Shown in pieces: positions 1 to 11,422 of a stretch of DNA of 64,000 bases (positions within the stretch are counted from its first letter, which is position 1; each line of letters opens with the position of its first letter). Under the pieces are notes generated by a model. It was given only the letters and a program-made list of their open reading frames with translations, did not search any database and had not been told where the DNA came from. The DNA lies in the NCBI GenBank assembly GCA_000320545.1, contig ADNK01001890.1, positions 1-64,000 of the forward strand, written 5' to 3'. This stretch comes from Bigelowiella natans CCMP2755. Lineage: Eukaryota; Cercozoa; Chlorarachniophyceae. Made by a program: the position numbers and the translations under genes.

Positions 1-132
1 CAGGGCCGAGCTCATTGTGAAGCTCTAGGTCTAGATTTCACGGTACGTACAGGATGGAATGAACGTTTCGACGCATGCGTCGTATTCTTCTCTGTCACAG
101 CAGATGATATGACTGACAGCACTGGAGTGTAA
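1..132 (+). CDS. 3' end of an unidentified protein-coding gene (partial)
   Basis: Frame 1 is open from the first base to a TAA at 130-132 and encodes 43 residues ending in ADDMTDSTGV. The composition is protein-like, with W, C, F and several acidic residues (for example RTGWNERFDACVVFF), and is not driven by a repeat. A GTACGT at about 43 could be a splice donor, but the frame stays open across it, so no intron is needed. The family cannot be named from this tail. The gene extends left of the window. Confidence 0.45.
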   Translation, partial: QGRAHCEALGLDFTVRTGWNERFDACVVFFSVTADDMTDSTGV

Positions 133-316
133 TGCTTATAGTAAGCTCTCCTAAATGTTCAGCGTGGAGACTTTCAGATTGAGTATGTACTCAAGATATG
201 ATCCGTTGTTTGTACAGTATGAAACTCGCCCAATTTCTTAGGTTGTCAACCCTCTGATGTTTCCGGGTGATTTGTATATTCATATTGCTGAGGAACTGGA
301 AGGGATTGCAAAATAT

Positions 317-319
<3 letters not shown>

Positions 320-379
<60 letters not shown>
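320..379. repeat. Compound (CA)n(GA)n microsatellite
   Basis: About 13 CA units pass directly into about 16 GA units. Confidence 0.95.
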
Positions 380-385
<6 letters not shown>

Positions 386-1100
386 AAAATTGGAATAAAT
401 CATCTTATCAGCGACTATATATTCATCATGTGAACAAGTGTTAGCTGCTGCTACCACAACAACTACTACTACTACTACTACTACTACTACTGCACAAATG
501 ATGCATAGATTACATACTCGGGAGGCGGTGACGGTGCAATGGATGAATTTGATGCTGCCAACTGATGATGGTCAAAGAATATGCATCAATCACAATGTTA
601 TTATTACAATGATAAATGATCATGATGATGATGATGATGTATATTTATGTCGTGAATATAACAGTAGTAGGTTATTCAATATTTACCACCCCCCCCCTCA
701 ATTCTACTACTACTATTTCTTCTGCCACTGATACTACTTTTTCAACTACAACTTGTTCTTGTTCTTGTTCTTCTACTATTAGTACTACTGCTATTACTAC
801 TACTCACGTTCGAATCGATTGATGCCACACTTGCCTGTGAGAATAAATACTTTTTTACAACATGTATGTGTTTACATTGTATATTTATATACAAGAACGT
901 AGCACGTTAAAGATGGTTTAGAGCTGAATATCATTGTCGTTGTCATAATAATCATCGCAATATTCCAGGTAGTTGCTGTTGTGCTGATTTTTGGCAATAA
1001 CATATGCAGTGGGGGAAAGACCTTTCTTGTTGTCGATTTTGGTACCCACGCCCGCGCTAATAGTAAACAAAATATAATGATATAATGAAATAATTATATG

Positions 1101-1141
<41 letters not shown>

Positions 1142-1197
1142 AAATATATATGTGTGTGCGTGTATTATATTGCATATGCATGTGCAAAGAATGGTAT

Positions 1198-1236
<39 letters not shown>

Positions 1237-1815
1237 GTGTGTGTTTGGTGATAAGGTTGCACCTCCATATTTAGCTTCCTCTTCTTCCGCAGTTCTCTTA
1301 GTGGGGGACATGGACCTCTACAACAGGAGGAGGAAGAAGAAGAAGAAGATGAAGAAGAAGAAACGAGGAGGAGGGAGAAGGGAATCATGAGGATAATGAT
1401 GATGAAATGGTGGTAATGACGACGATGACGACAGCAGCAGCAGTAGCAGCAAGAGGAGCTATAGTCCTGGTGATGTGAATGGCCATAGTCATCATCATCA
1501 TTATAATATCATCATCGTATCATCATCATCATCATCATCATATAAACCACCTCACCTGTGTCACCATTGAGGTGTGAGGCTCACGAATCCTTTCACAAGG
1601 GGGGGAGGAAAGAAGAAGAAGAACAAGAAGGACAAGAAGAAGGGACTAAACATTAGAAAACTCATGAGGTGGTACTACTATGTGCGAAGAATGGATAATC
1701 CCAATCTTGAAATGTGATGATGAGAGTGAGTCATGGCTGATTGATTCCTCCTACATGCTTGGTAAGGATGATGTTTGACAAGGATGTTGTTCAACACGTA
1801 GCAGTACCATTCCTT

Positions 1816-1856
<41 letters not shown>

Positions 1857-1989
1857 CTGTGTGTTTGTGTGTATTTAGTTCTGAATATGAGAACTACAAC
1901 TACTACTACTGACTCTGATTGTCGCATTGCAATCATACTGTCGGCTTCCAAAGGATTCGGACGATGACTCGCTGCATGTAATAAAGTGG

Positions 1990-1991
1990 GG

Positions 1992-2042
<51 letters not shown>
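1990..2042. repeat. (GA)n microsatellite
   Basis: About 25 GA units, 130 bp from the (GT)n tract at 1818-1860. Confidence 0.95.
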
Positions 2043-2045
<3 letters not shown>

Positions 2046-2315
2046 AAACATATTATCATCACGATAATCGACCAACCAAGCACTACTACTTCCACTATTA
2101 TTTCTTCATAGAGAGTGTAGACCAAGAAAGAAGAGGAAATCGTAGTAGTCACAATTACACACATTCACACACACACACACACATACACACACACAAGCAC
2201 TTGTTGATGTCTTATTTTCCCTACTACAACGGATAAATGGCGAAGATACCATACCTCCTTTCGAGAGTGTTGAATTCAGATCTACGGATGAGGAGGGGGA
2301 CAAAAGAAAGCATTT

Positions 2316-2817
2316 TTACGAAAAAGAAGGATGAAATAATACACTGGGTAGAAGGGGGGGGAGGGAGATAGGGAGGGGGGGGGGAGAGAACGATAAGCTC
2401 GATACGAGATCACTTACCAACTCAAGGAACTCATATACCATGCAGCAGCAGCAGCAGATATATAAGAATCTAGAAGTAGAAAGACACAAACCTTGAGCAG
2501 AAGTCTTCGTGGTGTTTGAGTTATCCTCCCCACCATCAGCCTGATCATCAATCAATATGCAGAGGAAGTATCTTTGAGAAAGGGCGACGGTACTCATTAA
2601 CATGTCCATGCGAGAATCCCATTTGTATGATCATCATCATGGTCATCGTCACTACCCCCCTCTCTCGAATTGAACTAAGATGATTTGTAGCCTTTGGAGG
2701 AGTGCTTTCACCGCCCTGATAGAATCATACGTGACAAATAATAATGGACGATGAGACCAAGAACGATACCGACAATACAAGCAAGAGTTACCACATAGTA
2801 ATAATTCAGAAGATTCA

Positions 2818-2864
<47 letters not shown>

Positions 2865-3475
2865 ATACCTCATCGTCATCATCATCCGCGTTTTCGCCAC
2901 CGCCCCAGAAATCGCCGTCAAATACTGAAGATTTCTTTCCGTGCACATGTTTGTTTTCAGCTTCGTCATCGTCCTCTTCTTCTTTCAAAGCCTCAAGTGC
3001 GACAGAGGGGCTGTTTTTCTTGTCGTGATTTCTTCCTCCATCATCATCATCATCATCATCACCACCATCATCTTTTTGCCCCCAGAAGTCCCCGTCAAAT
3101 ACAGAGGAGCTCTGTTTCCTGTGTCCTCCCTCCCCTAAGGTGATGCATCATCATTATTGTTAGCGTAGAATATTGGTGTGTATGTGTGTGCGTGTGTGTA
3201 TTACTCATTCTATGAATATGAGAAGTAAACAGAACCTTCTTCTTCATCATCATCATCATCATCATTTCCATCTCCATTTTTCCAGAATTCGTCATCGCAG
3301 AGCGGGCTTCGAGGCTTTAATTGTTAGAAATGGCTAGTTTAGTAGATATGCGCAGAGTCGATAAAGGCTTATTAAAACTTGCTTCGTTGAGAAGATTTGT
3401 GTCGTTACTCATTCATTCATGCATTCATTCGTCGTAATAGGTCTGACTCAAAACAACTGCTGGTTGAGGACTTGC

Positions 3476-3524
<49 letters not shown>

Positions 3525-3576
3525 AAAGGACCTGTTCAACGACATCTTCTTGGTCGTTCCAGTTATCTTCTTCCAT
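2316..3576 (-). CDS. Acidic one-pass membrane protein with W-containing motifs, unknown function
   Basis: Unrecognised. Minus-strand exons joined in phase are 3576-3532, 3314-3236, 3134 to about 2898, then a segment to about 2721 and smaller 3' exons. The product opens MEEDNWNDQEDVVEQ, continues with PRSPLCDDEFWKNGDG and Asp/Glu runs, and repeats SSVFDGDFWG twice in one exon, about 60 residues apart. A hydrophobic helix (VVTLACIVGIVLGLIVHYYL) follows a Glu run. After it comes a basic SRMILSGR stretch, which suggests an acidic outer or lumenal part and a short cytosolic tail. The intron before the helix lies in a GAA-rich tract, so its borders are uncertain. The true start may lie in an upstream exon, because no signal peptide is visible. 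The 3' end at TAA 2318-2316 is tentative. Codes for real protein: fairly likely; exact model: weak. Confidence 0.4.
3475..3524. repeat. (TAG)n microsatellite
   Basis: About 16 TAG units, placed in the first intron of the acidic membrane protein gene. Confidence 0.95.
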
Positions 3577-4358
3577 TGCTGGCTGTGCTGCTGCTGCTGC
3601 TGCTTTTGACGACACTCCGTGCGCCACAACCAGATAGGTTCAACTGATTACTTCACATTCAACCGTGGTAGTATATGAGGCTCATATCGGGAAAGGAACA
3701 AGTCTGGACAAGTTCATGTTACTACTTATAGTAAAAATGCATTATTTAAGAACTCATCAGCACATCTGCATTTTCATGGTGCTAAGGTTCCTCCATGTAT
3801 GCTCGGAAGCAAAGGAAGACAGGATAAAGTTAGCCCCAAGTGTAAATGATAATATTCACATCTGAAGTAATTGTTAACATGATGAGTTCCCTCCCCCCTC
3901 ATTCCTCCTCACTGAGTTATCATGTGTTACATTCAGATGGTGGTTGTGGGAGGCGTCCGAGTACTATAGCACACAATTGTACGACGATCATCTAGATAAA
4001 TTATCATACCGAAAATAACTAAATATAGTAGCTCAATCCTATTGAGGTAGCAGCATGAAACGAGGAGACTACTGTAGCCCTATCACAGAGGTGTGTGAAA
4101 ATCTCTCCGATAAATTATCGTAGCATAAACGCAGACAGATCACAGCAACAGATGTTGGTCGAAACTCTGATAACTGCGACACAGTGCCAATCTTCAATCA
4201 TCATCATATTTCTAAGGTTCCAGATCCATGGCAATTCCTCCCTACGACAAGGGTCACATGAAGTCGTTACTAGAAATATACCAAAGACCGATTTTTGGTA
4301 AAATCTCCTAAGACTACTACGGGGCACTACTACTACTACCTGCAGGTAGTGCTCTAAC
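3577..4358. other. Divergent spacer between the acidic membrane protein and the zinc-finger gene
   Basis: It has no long microsatellite. The ATG-led frames at 3665-3865 and 4095-4301 are short and show no family features. It probably holds the 5' UTRs and promoters of the two flanking genes, and possibly upstream exons of either. Confidence 0.4.
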
Positions 4359-5759
4359 ATGCACGGCCACTTTCTCGCTAAACTCGGAAGCCATACTGAA
4401 ATAAAAGGTCACATGCGAATCTCAGCCCTGTCCATGCCCATGTATGGCACAGATTCAAGTCAGCGCCAGACTAGAATGGGTTTCTCTGACCTGAAATTGA
4501 GCCGTGGAAGTTTTCAGCAGCCCCTCAGGAAGTTAGTGGATGGCGGCAGCTCCCAGCAACTCCGTAGCAACGGAGAAAGAGTTGGACGCAGGGGGGACCA
4601 CGGCGACAATGAAGGCGGTAGCGTCGTCAAGCCGTTCCCGTGTCCTGTATGTGGGAAAAGGTGATAAACATTATGCACCCTTCTTCTTTTAACTCCCTTT
4701 CCTCCTTTTGTAAGAGGAAATGTTGTTGTACACCTGGACACCTTCAAACAGGTTTAGCCAGAAAGGCAACATGAAGATGCATCAAAGGGTCCACACCGGG
4801 GAGAAGCCTTTCGCGTGTCCATCTTGCGGAAAGAGCTTCAGCCAAAAGGGCAACATGCAAACTCACACTCGCATACATTCGGGTGTAAAGCCTTACGAAT
4901 GCATAGAATGCAAACAAGCCTTTCGCCAGAAGAGCAAGCTCATCGCCCACATGAAACGCCATCAGGCAAATGGAACTCATAGCAAAAATTATGATATAGA
5001 TGCAATTGCGTCCATCGGCTCCAGGAAGAACAGAATCTCAAAAGGACTGCGATCACAAAGTGCTAGTGCCAACAGCAGCAGCTGTAGCACTAATGCTGCT
5101 GGACTAAGCGGCGGACTAAACAACGGATTGAGCGAGCACAGAAATGCAGCGATGGAATTAAGGCGCTTGATCCAGCATGCAAAACTCAATTTGTTGTTAA
5201 AGAAGCCGCTCTGTATGCCGCTTGTACCATCTTCTTTACCGACCACAACATATAACAACATAGGTGATGAGGTCACTCCTATGGATATTCCTAACAGCCA
5301 GAAGAAGAGCAAAAATATGAACGCAATGATGATGGTTGGCGACCTCCCGCACCTATCCCCTTATCGAATCCCTGGACAACGACAGCAAGATGATTTTCAG
5401 TCGAAGCAGTCTACTTCTGCTGCTGCAGCCATTTCTATTCCGCGCCCGAAGCCACCACCCTCACCGCCTCCTACCTTGGCGATTCTTTCGTCACACCTCC
5501 ACTCATTCTCGTCTAATCTGTCATCATCATCATCATCATCATCATCATCGTCATCATCATACTCGAGGGTACCTATGCCCTCGTGGGCGCCATCACTCAG
5601 CAACCCTTCCGGCCTTCATGATTTCGGGGCAGGGCCCTCCCTCAATAGCAGGCTAGGATTGGTGAGTTACCCGAATATTTGAAGTTTTGTGTTGACACCG
5701 TGTTTCACCGATTTATGATAGTATTTCCCCCCTCCCTCTCTTCCACCCTTATCTATACA

Positions 5760-5805
<46 letters not shown>

Positions 5806-6265
5806 AGTGCATTGTATATATTGTTGTTCCCGATTCAAATAATTATTGGTCAAACTTACGTGTTTGAAGGGCAAGTTCGACGACATTTTAGAAATCGCAC
5901 GCGCTTTCGGGAACAGCAGCAGCAGCAGTAGTAGTAGTAGTAGTAGTAGCAGCAGTAGCAGTTCTGGTAATACGACCTCCAGTACAAATACCAATGACAA
6001 CACTAGCAGCAGCACCAGCACTAGCAATATCGGCCGTGAAAGCATCAGGAAAGATAGTGGGAAGAGGAACAACGCTCTACAGAAAGAATTTAGAAGTGAA
6101 TCGAAGCAGGATCTTGGGAGTGTGAGCGCTGGTGAGAATGATGGGAAGAAGAGCAAGAACAATGGGAAGGCAAATGATAACGGGACAAGCAAAGAGTCTT
6201 CTTCGAAATTAACCAATGATGACTCAACAGTACCCATGAAGCGAATGCACCTTGCCTCTTCTTAG
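4359..6265 (+). CDS. C2H2 zinc-finger protein, three tandem fingers (about 535 aa)
   Basis: A probable nuclear DNA-binding protein. Three exons join in phase: 4359-4660, 4752-5661 and 5870-6265. Finger 1 (residues about 95-115) is split by intron 1 right after CPVCGK; finger 2 is about 123-143 and finger 3 about 151-171. Linkers HTGEKPF and HSGVKPY are classical. Fingers 1 and 2 carry the same recognition-helix start (SQKGNM), finger 3 RQKSKLIAH. The rest is low complexity: Ser runs encoded by TCA/AGC/AGT repeats in exons 2 and 3, a PPPSPPP stretch, and a K/N/S-rich C-terminus. Intron 2 contains a (TA)n tract. The start is the first ATG of the open frame; an upstream exon is possible. The target genes cannot be inferred. 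The family call is secure, the N-terminus less so. Confidence 0.9.
5757..5803. repeat. (TA)n microsatellite in intron 2 of the zinc-finger gene
   Basis: About 20 TA units between donor 5662 and acceptor 5869. Confidence 0.95.
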
Positions 6266-7290
6266 AGCACAACAGTCCAAGGTGTTACATGTGGCTTTGG
6301 CATTATGTTGGGGTCATTTATATGTACACTTACATGCGAAGATCGTGTGCCTGTGCGCATTTAAGTGTGTGATATGTATGACGAAAGCATAGGAATATGT
6401 GTACATGCCCGTTTACGGAGCTGTCCAGAGAGAAAAAGGAGAGAGGTAACTTAATGTTTTGTATATTTTATTCTGATGTGATCACAGAAGGGCTTCGAAA
6501 CATGTGCTAATTGATGGAGATAAGATAAGAATAATCTAGCATGAGTACCTACAGCAGCAATAAGCCAAACGTAATTCATATGGTCCGTTAATGTGTAAAC
6601 ATGGCATTGACATGGCAGATTACAACCATTACAGATAAAATTAGTGTATGTCTAGATGTCATGATCGAAATGATTTTTGCCTTGCATCATCGTTTACATG
6701 CTGGGCGATTTGCCGAAGACTTAAGTATCGGCGCGCGTACATCAAATGTAAAAATAATATCCACATATAGCAGATCTAGAGATATCTAAACATGTGTGTA
6801 TGCGTGCCGTCTAGACGTGCATTTCTAGATTTTAAAAATGAACAGACACAAAACGGACTATGGCATCACTGCGCAACATGCATGGTGAGGTCAATCATGC
6901 ACACAAGCAGATTCAATGCGGTAGACATTAATTTCCAAAATTGTTGTTGTGTATCATCATTACGTGTACTAGATTATATGCACTTGCAAGTGCATTAAAT
7001 AGTAGTCTTGCAGTACGTAGGCATTTTCCAATATGATCTAGATGTTGCATTTATTCCTACATCTATGCATTCTGCGCTCACATTGCATTTGCATGCTCAT
7101 AATATCTAGATATGTACATACAACGAACAGGGCATGAATGCTCTAGTACTGTTCAACGTCCACTATCTAGAATATTCAGCTGTTTATGTAAATATGCCGA
7201 TACAATGATCCGTATCCAATTCAATACTGCTGGATTATGTTTGGATTGTAGATAAAAAACATTTATAATTCGTAATGAATGAGACGCGTG
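6266..7290. other. Convergent spacer with palindromic-word texture
   Basis: It lies between two converging genes. Unlike the introns it has no long microsatellite, and it is rich in TCTAGA, GCATGC-like and TGCA words. The open frames at 6601-6998 look random. It should contain both 3' UTRs. Confidence 0.5.
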
Positions 7291-8139
7291 CTATGCACAA
7301 TGCAACAAAGTCTTGTCAGCAGCCCTGTACATCACCTCGGTACGGCAGGCATATTTAGGACCCCCTCTTATTATTTCAGATCCCTGGTGCAAAATATCAT
7401 GTTGGAATACAAGTATGTCGCCGCTTGAAGTTGGTGGGTCTAGGCAAAGATTGCACACAAGCGAACGACATTTGTTGTTCTTGCAATTTGGGTGAATGAA
7501 ACGAGTACTTCCACCAACATAATCCGTTGTATTTGTGTAGATTTGGACTGTGAGAATTCCACGTGGACGATGAAAAAACGGTGTATCCCTTTCCGGACGA
7601 ACGAAATATCCATCATAATGCTGACGAAAATATTGCCCCTTAGTGTACTTCAGGCATCGAAATCTCTCGTTTAATCCGTTTAATGTAAGCTTGATTCCAT
7701 GCTGCTGTTTACACAGCTCTACATTAATAGGGGCACGGGAGCATCGCTTTGTGTCCCATGTTTGTGGAAGAAATTTTCTAATTCGCTCGAAAATTGATTT
7801 GGCGAACTCTTCATCATCAAATATTGCTCGAACACCATTGCGAGTGACCCTGTCCTGCTCCAACTGAGTCGAAAAACCACGGCTTTCTGAACTATCAATG
7901 ATGTATTTACGTTCACTAGCAGTCAGTACATTCTTCAAGACTATGCAAAGGCCTTTCGTTCCCTGTCCTTCTTGTCTGGCAGCTGTGGAGAGAGATCGAT
8001 GCAACGAATCTCTCGCCCGGTAGTCTCCTTTTCCTGATCCCTCGTCGCCATTCCTCGCCTGTTCGAACTGTTGCCACCCATTATAAACTTTATCGGTTTC
8101 CCATTGGGTTTGTTGTTGCGAAAGGCACATTGGAATCAT
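7291..8139 (-). CDS. 2OG-Fe(II) oxygenase, prolyl-4-hydroxylase-like (282 aa)
   Basis: An intronless frame of 282 residues. The C-terminal half is a double-stranded beta-helix dioxygenase domain. The iron ligands are visible as H174-x-D176 (RQHYDGYF) and H251 (DILHQGS). The 2-oxoglutarate-binding basic residue is R266 in KYACRTEVMY. The context GDILVFQHD...LHQGS matches prolyl 4-hydroxylase-type (P4Hc) enzymes, which hydroxylate protein side chains using oxygen and 2-oxoglutarate with release of succinate. The N-terminal about 60 residues are polar and show no signal peptide or membrane segment, which suggests cytosol or nucleus. The substrate cannot be read from sequence; other P4Hc-type proteins act on free amino acids or ribosomal proteins. 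The start is the first ATG. Confidence 0.88.
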   Translation of the reverse strand: MIPMCLSQQQTQWETDKVYNGWQQFEQARNGDEGSGKGDYRARDSLHRSLSTAARQEGQGTKGLCIVLKNVLTASERKYIIDSSESRGFSTQLEQDRVTRNGVRAIFDDEEFAKSIFERIRKFLPQTWDTKRCSRAPINVELCKQQHGIKLTLNGLNERFRCLKYTKGQYFRQHYDGYFVRPERDTPFFHRPRGILTVQIYTNTTDYVGGSTRFIHPNCKNNKCRSLVCNLCLDPPTSSGDILVFQHDILHQGSEIIRGGPKYACRTEVMYRAADKTLLHCA

Positions 8140-9723
8140 TCATTTCAAAGGAATTCTTTATGAGAGTTTGTGAGGATTGGTGGATTATGATGTTTTTGTG
8201 TGCCTCGGATCCTTCTCATTTTTTCGAGTCGAAGAACTTTCCCAGCGACATCATTTTGTCGTCGTACGTTTATTGCAACCAGATCCACTCAGAGATTTTG
8301 TGGAGATTTTGACGGATCTCCTCTGCTCTCTCCCGCATCCGCCCACAGTCGAAATGAATGCGCTCTGATAAACAGCACGAGGTCAAGGCTCCAGAACAAC
8401 TGAACACGATGTAGAGGTCTCAGGGCAAGGATACAACGCCACTATTGCGACTTGATAAAGTAAATGAGTTGGGACCATGTTCATTTAAAGCAAGGTAGCA
8501 CGAACAACCAGTTTTCAAAAAAATGTCAGCACCAAAAGTCCGGGGCTTACCTCCCTGCCTTGCAATCATTCGAGCACAGGGCTAAAACACCCCGGGAGAC
8601 TAAATTCTGCACTATAAAGTTTACAGTCTCGTGTTACCTCCATACCTTGACTGAGAATAAGGGCAGAGAAATCATATTTTAAATTAGATTGTATCTGTTT
8701 TCACTACGCAGTGTCATCGCTCTCAGGGTTGGCCTACAAATTTAATTCTTGTTTATTCTGAAATCTTGGTTCTTCTGTTGTTATCCTTCTCAGGGAATAT
8801 TTACAAATTTTTAATTGCTGATCCTAAAATTGTGGCTCCTTCTGCTCAGCTCGGGCCCGACCCGGGGAATGAAGATTTGACAGCTGTACACATTCCTTTA
8901 GAATATCGAAAATGATGATGCGCGGTGTATATTAGACTGCAGTAAGTGCAGCGTACAAATGAACAAAAAGGTACAAATGAACAAAAAGGTGAAGGAAGGT
9001 TGCGTACATGAATGATATTATATGTTATCTTATTAAATGTGGAAGAGTAAATTGAGTCAGTCATCACATCGCTGCGTGTGTTGATTACATTATCCTGCAG
9101 CGATACAAGTAACGTGCATCATTCATTCACACCTACAGCACATATACATCATTGCAGTTGCCACACACACACACTAGCACACACCATGCTACTACTCCTA
9201 GCCTCACTCATGTCCCCACATGTGCATGAGACAAATGATGTGATGAACATTTAATTTTTTTCAATTGTCATCCTAATGTTGCAGCGCCGATCGATACGAT
9301 GACGATGCGACCTACGCATTGCCAGTGTGCAATTACATCTAGACATGACAAGCGTGCGCGGTTTTATTATATTTCAAGATTTAGATGCTCATTGCATTCT
9401 AGCATTCTAGCTAGCTAGCGTTGCATGTACGTGCGCTATTAACATAGGTCATGGTTCCGTATACGTAGCTACGTGTGTCTCTTGTAGAGCTTGCTTCCAT
9501 TGCGTGCATGCGGCTATGTGCACAAATGCCACAATTACATAAGCATGTTTAGGTTTCTCCATGCAGATGAATGCCATGCGTGGTCAAATAAGCGTACAGC
9601 GACATAGCGACGGCACAGATCGACACGTCGTACTGTATAACAGATCAGAGTTTTACCACTTCTCTAAACCTGTACATGAATACGTTTTTGAGTGTCTAAT
9701 TTTAATGGCAGCACTGCTAAATG
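8140..9723. other. Spacer between the oxygenase 5' end and the methyltransferase 3' end
   Basis: No supported gene. A small dyad, GCGACA followed by TTGTCG, lies at 8245-8259, about 110 bp upstream of the oxygenase start, and resembles the word found in other 5' regions of this window. From about 9060 on, the texture changes to TGCATG/CTAGCTAG-type words next to the 3' end of the methyltransferase gene. A 20-bp segment (GTACAAATGAACAAAAAG) is repeated back to back at about 8953-8988. Confidence 0.4.
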
Positions 9724-11407
9724 CTACAACTTCCCTTTTCCCTTATCACTTCGAGGTTTCAGGTCCAGAGGTCTACGAGCACGAATTATAGCGTATCGTC
9801 CCAGCTTCTTGTCAAGCAGTTCGGACCAGAATTTCGTGCCTAGTTCCTTTACACCTTCAGGGGAAACAACTGCCTCTTCTATTTTGACATCAATGAAACC
9901 AGCCATTGAAGCTGCTGTCATATAGTCCTGCTTAGACCACATAGTGTCGAAAAGAACAACAGGTTTCGTATTATCTCCCTCCATTGGAATTTCAGCTCGC
10001 AAAACCTTCGGGATATTGGCAGCTTTCTCGGCTAGGGGTGGGACTATATGTGTGGTTATCCCACCCGGCCCAAGCAATTCGAAGGCTTTATTGAAAAAGT
10101 TCACAAGCTCTGAGCGCGTGTGCATGTGGCAAAGAACGAGACCGCTCATCACCAGATCGTACGATCGATTTTTTTTGGGCTTGAAGGTTTTAATATCAGC
10201 GAGGACGAAGTGGAGTCTCTCCAGCTCAAAGCCTAAACTTTTCTCTACGCGGCGTCTCTTCACTAATTCCTCGGCTCGATGTAGCATCGCTGGACTCTGG
10301 TCAAGAGCCGTGACACTAGCTTTCGGCCAGCGACCGAGAATCAAATGTGATAGACAGCCATTCCCACAACCGATATCTAGTACCTCTTTAACCTGTATTC
10401 CGAGTGCAGGCAATGACGACGAAGACTCACGACGACTTGGACTTCGTGGTAGGCGACCAGAGCTACGACGGCTATTCGCAACTAATTTATATTTCACTCG
10501 GATCTTGTTTCCGTCTATCTGTCCCGAATCCATGGACTTCAAGGCCTGAGAGACGTGCACAGATTTTATATACAAGGCCCTCACAGACATTTTCAGCCAG
10601 AGCCACCTTTTCTGCACCATCCTTGTCCTCCATTTCAACGAAAGCGTATCCTAGCGGGAGCTTCACCTGAGATATCATCATCATGTGGTACTTAGATCTG
10701 AAGATCGCATAGTAAATAAAGCCTCCAGGGCTGATATGCGCTGTTCATGTCGTCGTTGATGAGTATATTACTAACCGTTTCATCTATTCCCAGTTCTACG
10801 TCTTTTACTTTTCCATAGTTGCCAAATATTTCTTCCAGAATACCCTATATCATATTTCACACAAGGGGAAAATGAACCAGTAAGTTCTCCACTTATTCCT
10901 TCAATAATCGGCGCTGCCACAAAGAAAAATAGCGTTGAAAAGTCGAAGTAAAGAATTGCCGCACTTAATGCTTGCAACCTTGTTGACATTCTTTGTCAAA
11001 TTAGTAACGTGCAGGATCCTGTTCTCGTACCCATCTAACAAAAAACATACGAGTGGGGCGCAAGGAGTAGGAAATCGAGTTTGGGTCAAAATTCGAACAG
11101 GGTTAATATTTTCATCTCGCATTTTCACTCTTGCCAGGAAATTACCTTCAATGTGTTTCATGAGAGTGTAGTGTAGGTAGCACTTGTAGAATGGCGCGTT
11201 TCTTTTGGCCTCCACAAAATCGGCGTATCGCCCATCAGCGTATTGCTCTTTAACCGTCAGGATCTGACAACAAAGAGAGTCAACTGAACATGCAAGACAA
11301 AAAATGTTCGGAAGAATTACCTTCTTTGCCTCCGCAGTGTCTCCAGGCGCTTCATCGCCTTTGGCCCTAGGATTGAACGAATGCGAAGAGGCGGGGTTGA
11401 AGGGCAT
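9724..11407 (-). CDS. RNPS1-like RRM fused to a class I SAM-dependent methyltransferase (about 403 aa)
   Basis: Six minus-strand exons join in phase: 11407-11321, 11263-11146, 11034-10979, 10844-10776, 10666-10607 and 10545-9724. Exons 3-6 assemble one RNA-recognition motif (residues about 74-150): RILHVTNLTKNVNK, then LEEIFGNYGKVKDVEL, then RNP1-like LGYAFVEMEDKDGAEK, then ALKSMDSGQIDGNKI. This order and wording closely resemble the RRM of the exon-junction-associated factor RNPS1. A short RS-like linker (SRRSSGRLPRSPSRRES) follows, and the same exon runs straight into a methyltransferase fold. Motif I is VLDIGCGNG (185-193), then VTALDQSPAML, YDLVMSGLVLCHMH and a LLGPGG motif. Introns 1 and 2 keep the frame open if retained, so exons 1-3 are less certain. 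The methyl acceptor is unknown; RNA or an RNA-bound protein is an inference from the RRM. Confidence 0.85.
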
Positions 11408-11422
11408 CCCTTGTGCGAACTG

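Larger units (their letters stand above)
133..2315. other. Repeat-rich spacer without a supported gene
   Basis: The stretch holds many microsatellites: CA/GA at 320-379, ACT at 462-492, TA at about 1103-1138 and 1202-1232, GT at 1818-1860 and GA at about 1990-2042. The open frames here are translations of these repeats (runs of T, S, L, Y/I). Short coding-like pieces on the minus strand around 1900-2290 could be 3' exons or UTR of the next gene, but I could not join them in phase. Confidence 0.6.

Noticed and set aside
1101-1388. Frames with long Ile/Tyr or Ser runs
   Set aside because: Translations of (TA)n and GAA-type repeats; the same happens at many other places in the window.
10410-10450. 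GTGAGT...ACAG inside the RRM-methyltransferase exon, a possible intron that would separate the two domains
   Set aside because: Only 38 bp between the signals, and removal would shift the reading frame.
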